A DNA stretch of 5,474 nucleotides, taken from positions 1 through 5,474 of the forward strand of contig JACZJD010000160.1 of the NCBI GenBank assembly GCA_014860725.1, given 5' to 3'. Of this stretch, positions 1 through 4,425 are shown piece after piece. The notes under the pieces are model-generated. The model was not told the origin of the DNA and searched no databases. It saw only the letters and a program-made list of their open reading frames with translations. This stretch comes from Aquamicrobium sp. Lineage in GTDB: Bacteria; Pseudomonadota; Alphaproteobacteria; Rhizobiales; Rhizobiaceae. Both the position numbers and the translations under genes were made by a program. The first letter of the stretch is position 1; each line of letters starts with the position of its first letter.

Positions 1-1
1 G

Positions 2-163
2 GCCGCCGCCGAGCTGGTCGACCAGATCGTTCGGCGTCCGCTGGTCGCCGCGCAGGAGGTCCGGCATCTCGGCGTCACCTATGGGCCCGGCACGCCTCTG
101 CCCGACACGGTCGACGACGTCGAAGCCAGATTCCTGCTGAAACGCGGCTCGGCCAAGCACTGA
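2..163 (+). CDS. 3' end of an unrecognised phage protein (partial)
   Basis: This is an open frame running in from the left edge, with 53 codons before TGA at 161-163. Codon use is strongly G/C-ending, as in the genes that follow. The tail of the protein reads as a helical stretch (AAAELVDQIVRRPL), then YGPGTPLPD, then a short helix ending LLKRGSAKH. By position, just before the DUF1320 gene, it could be the Mu gp35-like protein, which lies there in Mu and FluMu-like prophages. I see no diagnostic motif for that, so no function is assigned. The PG...L...A..L..G pattern vaguely resembles part of the small protein at 2254-2475. Confidence 0.6.
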   Translation, partial: AAAELVDQIVRRPLVAAQEVRHLGVTYGPGTPLPDTVDDVEARFLLKRGSAKH

Positions 164-253
164 CGAATACCCCGGCGCGCCCGCCGACAGGCGCGATCAC
201 GAGGGCCGGCTGCAGCGGCGGGGCGGCCGGCCACATATCATCCGAGGCGTGAC
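164..253. other. Intergenic gap with two G+C hairpins
   Basis: This 90-base gap is the only substantial non-coding space in the window. It contains two possible hairpins. One has arms CGCGCC (176-181) and GGCGCG (190-195) with an 8-base loop. The other has arms GGCCGGC (204-210) and GCCGGCC (226-232) with a 15-base loop. Neither is followed by a T run, so they do not look like standard intrinsic terminators. They could slow transcription, stabilise mRNA ends, or simply reflect base composition. I see no convincing promoter here. Confidence 0.35.
242..247 (+). promoter_or_regulatory. Ribosome binding site for the DUF1320 gene
   Basis: CCGAGG lies six bases before the ATG at 254. It supports that start, which also gives the usual MxYAT-type opening of this family. 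Confidence 0.5.
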
Positions 254-673
254 ATGGCCTATGCGACCAAGGCGAAGGTGGAGGAGCTGTGGGGCGAGGA
301 CTTCGTCGCCGGCCTCCTGCCGCCCGACGTCGACGCCGACACCGCCTTCGCCTCGGCGCTCGAGCAGGCGTCGGCCGAGATCGACTCGCACCTGTCGGCC
401 CGCTACCCGACGCCGATCGCCGGCGAGCCGCTGGCGCTACAGACGCCTTGCGTCAATATCGCCGTCTACAACATCGCCGTGCGCCACACGTCCCTGACCG
501 CGACGATCGAGGACCGCTACAAGCACGCCGTCCGCCTCCTCGAGCGCATCGCCGAGGGCAAGGCCGGCCTCGGCGCCGACGAGCCTTCCGTCTCGTCCGA
601 TCCCGACGTGTCGACGGGCGGCGCGGCGTTCTCGGCCAACGAGCGGCTGTTCTCGCGGCGGACCCTGCCATGA
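254..673 (+). CDS. DUF1320 / Mu gp36-like head-tail joining protein
   Basis: A 139-residue protein that I recognise as the DUF1320 (Mu gp36) family, present beside head and neck genes in Mu-like phages and probably part of the head-tail connection. The family hallmarks are all visible: an N-terminal MAYATKAKVEELWGEDF segment, the helix ASAEIDSHLSARYPTP (39-54) with the IDSxLxxRY signature, a CVNIAVYNIAV helix (66-76), RYKHAVRLLERIAEGKAGLG (88-107), and a C-terminal FSRRTL (133-138). Length is normal. The ATG has a plausible ribosome site at 242-247. The stop lies 10 bases before the next ATG. The function is inferred from position in related phages; the biochemical role of the family is poorly defined. 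Confidence 0.92.
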   Translation: MAYATKAKVEELWGEDFVAGLLPPDVDADTAFASALEQASAEIDSHLSARYPTPIAGEPLALQTPCVNIAVYNIAVRHTSLTATIEDRYKHAVRLLERIAEGKAGLGADEPSVSSDPDVSTGGAAFSANERLFSRRTLP

Positions 674-676
674 GGT
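672..676 (+). promoter_or_regulatory. Ribosome binding site for the gpG-like gene
   Basis: GAGGT overlaps the TGA stop of the preceding gene and lies seven bases before the ATG at 684, so the two genes are probably translated in sequence. Confidence 0.5.
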
Positions 677-683
677 ACGGGCC

Positions 684-1163
684 ATGAGCGGCGTCGCGCT
701 CGAAATCACATCGACCGGCCTCGACGAGGCGCTGCTGAAAATCGACGGCCTCGCCGACGCGCCGCGCATCGAGCTCATGGAGGGCATCGGCCGGCTCGTC
801 CAAGAACAGACGCGCCGCCGCATCGAGGAGGAGAAGACGGCGCCGGACGGCAGCGCGTGGCGGGCGAACATCGCCGGCACGCCGCTCCTCTATGCCTCCG
901 GCGCACTGTCGCGCTCGATCGACTACGCCGCCAGCGAGGAGAGTGTCCAGGTCGGCACCGGCCTGCCTTATGCGCGCATCCATCAGGAGGGCGGCGAGAT
1001 CGTGCCGAAGACCGCGCGCATGCTGGCGTTCCAGCTCGGCAACCGTCTCGTCTTCTCGATGCGCGTGCGCATGCCGGCGCGTCCCTATGTCGGGCTGTCG
1101 GCCGACAACCAGAACGAGATCGTCGACGCGGCCGAGGACTGGGTCGGGAGGCTGATCCAGTGA
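684..1163 (+). CDS. Phage virion morphogenesis protein (Mu gpG / P2 gpS family)
   Basis: This 159-residue protein carries the clear signature of the phage virion morphogenesis (tail completion) family that includes Mu gpG and P2 gpS. Seen in order: the helix RLVQEQTRRRIEEE (37-50), KTAPDGSAWR (51-60), an LLYASGALSRSI segment (68-79), VGTGLPYARIHQEGG (90-104), and the C-terminal PARPYVGLS (131-139). The K-x-x-PDG-x-x-W, YAxIHQxGG and PARPxxGLS blocks are the family's most conserved parts and all are intact. Members are thought to act at the head-tail interface, where they finish the neck or tail end so that the two halves can join. In Mu itself this gene lies before the capsid genes; here it sits between gp36-like and gp37-like genes. 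Confidence 0.94.
   Translation: MSGVALEITSTGLDEALLKIDGLADAPRIELMEGIGRLVQEQTRRRIEEEKTAPDGSAWRANIAGTPLLYASGALSRSIDYAASEESVQVGTGLPYARIHQEGGEIVPKTARMLAFQLGNRLVFSMRVRMPARPYVGLSADNQNEIVDAAEDWVGRLIQ
1146..1151 (+). promoter_or_regulatory. Ribosome binding site deciding a GTG start at 1160
   Basis: GGGAGG ends eight bases before GTG 1160-1162. The GTG overlaps the TGA of the upstream gene (GTGA), a classic coupled start. It selects this codon over the ATG at 857 in the same frame, which would place 303 bases inside the preceding gene. Confidence 0.65.
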
Positions 1164-1714
1164 GCGCGCCGGCCGCCCGCATCAACCAGTTCCGCGGCGC
1201 GGTGGTCGCCGCCATCCGGGCGGCCATGCCGGCGCTGCGGAGCTGCGAGGAGCAGTTCGGCCGCTTCGACCTGGACGAGCTCGAGCGCACCGTGATCCCG
1301 TCGCCGGCCGTGCGCGTCGCGGTGCTGAGGGCGAAAGCCAAGCCGCTCGCGAACGGCCAGGGTGAGGCCACGCTCTCCTGCGCGGCCTTCGTGGTCACCG
1401 ACGGCAACGAGCGCGATGCGCGCGCCTGGGCGATCGCCGAGGCCATCGCCGCGCTGCTGCATACCTCGCAGCTCTGGGGCCTGACGCAGCTCGAAGCGCC
1501 GCAGGCCGTCGAAATCCAGCCGGTGGTCGGGCTGAAGCTCAGGCAGCGGGCGGTCGCGATCATCGCGGTCGAGTGGACGCAGTCGCTGCGCCGCCTGGGC
1601 GCCGATGTCTTCGGCGAGGACGGCACCGTCGTCGAGGGCCTGTATCTCGGCGAGGAGCTGGTGGCTGCGCCGACGCCGCCCGACGAGGAACCGGAGGCCG
1701 GCGACGATGAGTAG
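1160..1714 (+). CDS. Mu gp37-like / tail-terminator-like protein
   Basis: From the GTG start this encodes 184 residues. The N-terminal helix (residues about 5-25) is followed by SPAVRVAVLRAK (48-59), a strand-like SCAAFVVTDGN segment (73-83), a long helix RDARAWAIAEAIAALL (85-100), and strands ending in AVAIIAVEWTQSL (131-143). This helix-strand layout and the PAVRVA and VEW blocks resemble the Mu gp37 (DUF1834) family and small tail-terminator proteins in general, which cap the tail tube at the neck. Its place after DUF1320 and gpG-like genes fits that role. The last 15 residues are an acidic, proline-rich tail (PTPPDEEPEAGDDE) that is likely disordered. The start overlaps the previous stop, and the TAG at 1712-1714 overlaps the next start by eight bases. 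The family assignment is by pattern, not by search. Confidence 0.75.
   Translation: MSAPAARINQFRGAVVAAIRAAMPALRSCEEQFGRFDLDELERTVIPSPAVRVAVLRAKAKPLANGQGEATLSCAAFVVTDGNERDARAWAIAEAIAALLHTSQLWGLTQLEAPQAVEIQPVVGLKLRQRAVAIIAVEWTQSLRRLGADVFGEDGTVVEGLYLGEELVAAPTPPDEEPEAGDDE
1693..1697 (+). promoter_or_regulatory. Ribosome binding site deciding the gpV start at 1707
   Basis: GGAGG lies nine bases before ATG 1707 and sits inside the end of the upstream gene. It supports the internal ATG over the ATG at 1605, which is in the same frame but deep within the preceding gene. Confidence 0.6.
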
Positions 1715-2240
1715 CCGTCTCGCCGATCAGCGCGTCGCCCGCGCCTTCAGGCAGGTTCTGAAGTCCGTCGAGGATCTGAATCGCCGCATGTCGTCGATGG
1801 TGATGTCCGGCCGCGTTGCCGAGGTCGACGGCGACCGCGTGCGGCTCGAGCTGGGGCCGCCGGACGCCAGCGGCAGGAAGTTCCTGTCGCCATGGGTGCA
1901 GGTGCAGGAGATGGCCGGCGCGACGGGCTCGCGCTTCCCCGTCGCCGTGGGCGATCCGATGCGGCTCCTCTCGCCCAACGGCGATATCGGCACGCACTCG
2001 CTCGCCATCCGCGACGGCTACACACAGGACGCGCCGTCGCCGGCCGAGGGCGAGGAGCTGGCGCTCGCGCATGACGGCTGCGCCATCCGCATCGTCGACG
2101 GAAAAATCCGCCTGGAAGGGCCGGTCGAGATCGTGGGGCCGAGCGTGAGCCACAACGAACGCAACATAGGCGACACGCACAGGCACCACGACGTCACGCC
2201 GGGCGGCGCGCTGACCGGACTGCCGAATGCAAAGGGCTAG
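1707..2240 (+). CDS. V: Baseplate spike protein, gpV family
   Basis: A 177-residue protein matching the phage baseplate assembly protein V (P2 gpV) family, the trimeric needle at the centre of the baseplate that pierces the outer membrane. An N-terminal helix (6-34) leads into a small beta-barrel region (about 35-100: SGRVAEVDGDRVRLELG, then SPWVQVQEMAGA and FPVAVGDPMRLLSPNGD). A strand-repeat region follows (about 119-147: LAHDGCAIRIVDGKIRLEGPVEIVG), as expected for the intertwined beta-prism. The C-terminal tip is NIGDTHRHHDVTPGGALTGLP (153-173). In characterised members an HxH motif at the tip binds an iron ion, using histidines from all three chains; H158 and H160 would serve here, with an extra H161. 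P2 gpV is somewhat longer (211 residues). The ATG overlaps the previous stop by eight bases. Confidence 0.93.
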   Translation: MSSRLADQRVARAFRQVLKSVEDLNRRMSSMVMSGRVAEVDGDRVRLELGPPDASGRKFLSPWVQVQEMAGATGSRFPVAVGDPMRLLSPNGDIGTHSLAIRDGYTQDAPSPAEGEELALAHDGCAIRIVDGKIRLEGPVEIVGPSVSHNERNIGDTHRHHDVTPGGALTGLPNAKG

Positions 2241-2247
2241 AAAGGAG
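2241..2247 (+). promoter_or_regulatory. Strong ribosome binding site for the small gene at 2254
   Basis: AAAGGAG directly follows the gpV stop codon and lies six bases before ATG 2254. It is the best match to the anti-Shine-Dalgarno sequence in the window and suggests that the small protein is made in quantity and independently of coupling. Confidence 0.65.
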
Positions 2248-2253
2248 CTTTGA

Positions 2254-2475
2254 ATGGCCGATGAAAAGGACTTTACGGTGACGGAAAAGGCCGGCGCGTT
2301 CGTCGCCGGCATGCGCAGTCCGGGGGCCGGCAAGACGCTGAAGCTGACCGAGGAGCAGGCGTTCTACCCGCTCCAGGCGGGCGAGATCGAGCGGCCCGAG
2401 GGCCGCAAGGCCGCGCCGGCCCGCACGGCGAAGACGAAGGCCGACGCGCCGGCCGGCGACAGCCAGGGCGAATAG
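2254..2475 (+). CDS. Small phage protein of unknown function between V and W
   Basis: A 73-residue protein that I do not assign to a function. It has a compact part, EKAGAFVAGMRSPGAGKTLK (11-30), continuing LTEEQAFYPLQAGEIERPEG (31-50). A lysine/alanine/proline-rich tail (51-73) looks unstructured. The LTEEQAFYPLQAGEIE stretch (31-46) could form a single helix followed by a turn. Small proteins of this size occur in Mu-like tail regions (for example the DUF2635 group, Mu gp38), but the hallmarks of DUF2635 are not clear here. The ribosome site is strong, and the stop abuts the next start (TAGATG), so it belongs to the baseplate operon. Possible roles are a baseplate accessory, a spike chaperone or a spike-tip protein; none is shown by the sequence. 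Confidence 0.82.
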   Translation: MADEKDFTVTEKAGAFVAGMRSPGAGKTLKLTEEQAFYPLQAGEIERPEGRKAAPARTAKTKADAPAGDSQGE

Positions 2476-2859
2476 ATGCGCGCGGGGATCGACGCCCGGA
2501 CGGGTGCGGTGCTGACCGGCTGGGACCATTGCGCCCAGTCGATCGGCAAGGGCCTGACCACGCGCGTCGCCTCCCGCGTCATGCGACGTCACCTCGGTGC
2601 CGGCGTGCTCGAGCTGCAGGACGAGAACGCCGACGCCGGCACGATCTTCCGCGCCTATGTCGCCATCGCCTCGGCGCTGAGCGACCCGGACGGCGGCGAA
2701 CCGGGCTTCAACCTGCGCACGATCGAGCTGGTCGAGAACGGCCGCACCGGCCGGTTCATGTTCCTGCTCACCGGCGACTACTACCCGCGCGGCCACCTCG
2801 GCGACTTCTCGATCCGCGAGGACCGCACCGCGGCATTTTCGCGAGGCACGCTGACATGA
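2476..2859 (+). CDS. W: Baseplate wedge protein, gpW / T4 gp25 family
   Basis: A 127-residue protein of the GPW/gp25 family, a conserved wedge component of contractile-tail baseplates, related to T4 gp25, that helps link the wedges to the start of the sheath. The signature is clear: GIDARTGAVLTGWDHCAQSI (4-23), then LTTRVASRVMRRHLGAGVLEL (27-47), where the usual form is LxTxxGSRxxRxxxGS. A helix (55-70) follows, then EPGFNLRTIEL (75-85). Most members have EPR at this last block; here the arginine is glycine, with an arginine at position 81 close by. Length is typical. The start codon directly follows the previous stop, and only a weak ribosome site (AGGGCG) precedes it, so translation is probably coupled. 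The stop overlaps the next ATG as ATGA. Confidence 0.94.
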   Translation: MRAGIDARTGAVLTGWDHCAQSIGKGLTTRVASRVMRRHLGAGVLELQDENADAGTIFRAYVAIASALSDPDGGEPGFNLRTIELVENGRTGRFMFLLTGDYYPRGHLGDFSIREDRTAAFSRGTLT

Positions 2860-3782
2860 CCGCCCAGGCCCCGACCGCCATCGACCTGTCGCGCCTGCCT
2901 TTCCCGGACGCGATCGAGCCGCTCGACTTCGAGACGATGCTCGACGCCTTCATGGCGCGGTTTCAGGCGTCGTGGGACGAGATGCGCGAGATCGACCCGT
3001 CGCTGCCCGCCTACGACGTGGGCGCGCTTGAGACGGACCCGATCGTCATTCTCGGCCAGGCCGACACCTATCTGCGCCTGCTCGACCGCCGCCGGGTCAA
3101 CGACGGCATCAAGGCGCTGCTCGCGCCGCGGGCGACCGGCTCCAACCTCGACAACGTCGTCGCGCGCCAGGGCATCGCGCGCCTGGTCGTGGTGCCGGCG
3201 TCGGAAGGCCAGCCCGCGGTGATGGAGACCGACGCGGCGCTGCTGCGTCGCTACCTGCTTTCCTTCGACCGCCCCTCGGCGGGCTCGGCCGGCCGCTACC
3301 TCTATGAGGCGTGGACGGCCGCACCCACCCTTGCCGATGCGCGCGTGAACGGCCGTGCTGTGCATGGCCGCGTCGGCGATACCGACGTGGTGATCGCCGG
3401 CAGCGAGGGCGCGGACCCGACGCCGGAGCAGATCGCCGCCGTCCAGGCCGCGGTGCTGCATCCGCACGTCAAGCCCGAGGCGGTCGGCGTGGCCGTCATC
3501 CCGGCGACCCGCGTCGAGTATCGGGTCGAGCAGAAGATCCTCGTGCCGGTCGGGCCGGATGCCGAGCTCGTGCGCGCGGAGGCCGAGGCGCGGGTGCGCG
3601 CCGTCGCGCTGTCGCGCATGATGATCGGCGCAGCGGTTCCGCGCGATCTGATCGCGGGCGCGGCCTTCGGTCCGAGCATCGTCAACGTTGGCCACGCCGC
3701 TCCGGCCGGCGACATCGCCGCACACCCCTATGCGATCCCGGTGTGCACCGAATTCGCGATCTCCGTCGAGGTGGCGCCGTGA
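2856..3782 (+). CDS. J: Baseplate wedge protein, gpJ family
   Basis: A 308-residue protein, close to the P2 gpJ length of 302. It belongs to the baseplate J-like family, equivalent to T4 gp6 and Mu gp47, whose members form the ring of wedge dimers that opens on infection. Seen in order: an opening DLSRLPFPDAIEPLDFETML (10-29); a helix ending in LLDRRRVNDGIKALL (75-89); the family block APRATGSNLDNVVARQGIARL (90-110); SAGSAGRYLYEAWTAAPTLADARV (141-164), where the family has an AGSxxxYxxxA motif followed by a 'DV' segment; a strand pair around HGRVGDTDVVIAG (170-182); and PTPEQIAAVQAAV (188-200). The C-terminal domain (about 215-308) is alternating strands and a helix. GAGG at 2843-2846 precedes the ATG, which overlaps the W stop. 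Its own stop overlaps the I start as GTGA. Confidence 0.95.
   Translation: MTAQAPTAIDLSRLPFPDAIEPLDFETMLDAFMARFQASWDEMREIDPSLPAYDVGALETDPIVILGQADTYLRLLDRRRVNDGIKALLAPRATGSNLDNVVARQGIARLVVVPASEGQPAVMETDAALLRRYLLSFDRPSAGSAGRYLYEAWTAAPTLADARVNGRAVHGRVGDTDVVIAGSEGADPTPEQIAAVQAAVLHPHVKPEAVGVAVIPATRVEYRVEQKILVPVGPDAELVRAEAEARVRAVALSRMMIGAAVPRDLIAGAAFGPSIVNVGHAAPAGDIAAHPYAIPVCTEFAISVEVAP
3768..3771 (+). promoter_or_regulatory. Ribosome binding site deciding a GTG start at 3779
   Basis: GAGG lies seven bases before GTG 3779-3781, which overlaps the TGA of gpJ. This places the gpI start so that the protein begins with the family-typical 'LLPGNA' segment near residue 7. The ATG at 3311 in the same frame is far inside gpJ. 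Confidence 0.55.
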
Positions 3783-4414
3783 CCTCCGCCCGAGCCCTCC
3801 TGCCGGGCAACGCGCGGCCGTTCGAGCGCGCCGCGGCCGACGCGATGTCGGACACGCTGCCGGTGCCGTTCGCCGAGATCATGGATCCGGCAACGACGCC
3901 GGTGGCCTTCCTGCCGTTCCTCGCCGCGCATGAGAGCGTCGATCTGTGGTTCGACGACTGGTCGCTGCAGCGCAAGCGGCAGATGGTGGCCGATGCGCTC
4001 GAGCTGGCTGCGGTGAAGGGCACGCGGGAGGGCCTGCGCCGGTTCCTCGACTATGTCGATGGCGAGATCACATGGCTGATCGCCCACCCGGCGCGCTTCG
4101 TCCTCGGCCGCTCGGCCATCGGCGTCCGCCCGATCGCGCACCGGCCGATGGTCGCCCACTACATCGTCAAGGTGCCGCTCCAGCGCCCGGCCAACGCCTT
4201 CGTGATCGGGCGGTCGGCGATCGGCAGGGCAGCGCTCACCCGCGTGAGCCTCGAGCCGCTGCGCCGGGCAAAGATCGCCATGTCGATCTCGAAGGAGCCG
4301 GCGACGCTCTACTCGGTCACTTTCGCCCACCGCCGGCGCGCCCGCTTCGGCGACGCGCTGCCGATGGATGGCACCACGAAATTCGGTGGTTTCATCCACC
4401 GCCCCCGCCTATAG
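3779..4414 (+). CDS. I: Tail protein I (baseplate wedge) with extended C-terminus
   Basis: A 211-residue protein of the phage tail protein I (P2 gpI) family, the third wedge component that follows J. The N-terminal half carries the family blocks: LLPGNARPFERAAADAM (7-23), DPATTPVAFLPFLAAHESVDLW (36-57), W61, and KRQMVADALELAAVKGTREG (66-85), in which KGT is highly conserved. P2 gpI has 176 residues, so this protein is about 35 longer. The extra C-terminal part holds a duplicated FV(L/I)GRSAIG motif at 107-115 and 141-149. After it come SLEPLRRAKIAMSISKEPA (157-175) and a basic AHRRRARFGD segment (183-192). In relatives the C-terminal part contacts the fibre, so the extension may match the fibre protein encoded next; that is inference. 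The GTG start is coupled to the J stop. Confidence 0.92.
   Translation: MTSARALLPGNARPFERAAADAMSDTLPVPFAEIMDPATTPVAFLPFLAAHESVDLWFDDWSLQRKRQMVADALELAAVKGTREGLRRFLDYVDGEITWLIAHPARFVLGRSAIGVRPIAHRPMVAHYIVKVPLQRPANAFVIGRSAIGRAALTRVSLEPLRRAKIAMSISKEPATLYSVTFAHRRRARFGDALPMDGTTKFGGFIHRPRL
4097..4225 (+). repeat. Duplicated FV(L/I)GRSAIG motif inside tail protein I
   Basis: Codons 4097-4123 and 4199-4225 encode FVLGRSAIG and FVIGRSAIG, 34 residues (102 bases) apart. At four of nine codons the two copies differ only at the third base (GTC/GTG, GGC/GGG, CGC/CGG, GCC/GCG), and one codon changes CTC to ATC. The repeat is therefore kept at protein level rather than being a recent DNA duplication. Confidence 0.75.
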
Positions 4415-4419
4415 AGGAG
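4414..4419 (+). promoter_or_regulatory. Ribosome binding site for the fibre-like gene
   Basis: GAGGAG begins on the last base of the gpI stop codon and lies six bases before ATG 4426. It is a strong site that fixes this start. Confidence 0.6.
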
Positions 4420-4425
4420 CACAGC

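Noticed and set aside
204..232. GGCCGGC...GCCGGCC hairpin considered as an intrinsic terminator
   Set aside because: There is no T tract and the loop is 15 bases. It is kept only as a low-confidence note within the intergenic gap.
857..1159. Upstream extension of the gp37-like gene to the ATG at 857
   Set aside because: It would overlap the gpG-like gene by about 300 bases with low-complexity Arg/Ala-rich sequence. The GTG at 1160 has a good ribosome site and a normal coupled overlap.
775..1626. Minus-strand open frame of 283 codons opposite the gpG-like and gp37-like genes
   Set aside because: The product is rich in Ser, Arg, Pro and Ala with no domain; it mirrors the two real genes and has no ribosome site of note.
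2529..2855. Upstream extension of gpJ to the ATG at 2529
   Set aside because: It would run through gpW in another frame and add Arg-rich sequence. The ATG at 2856 gives a length close to P2 gpJ and an ATGA overlap.
2781..3725. Minus-strand open frame of 314 codons opposite gpJ
   Set aside because: It is fully explained as a shadow of gpJ, whose family motifs are unmistakable on the + strand. The composition is biased and no domain is recognisable.
4373..4400. Two mutually exclusive short hairpins at the gpI end (ACCAC/GTGGT and GGTGG/CCACC), resembling an attenuator
   Set aside because: The stems are only five base pairs, they lie inside the coding region, no T run follows, and such pairs are frequent by chance in G+C-rich DNA.
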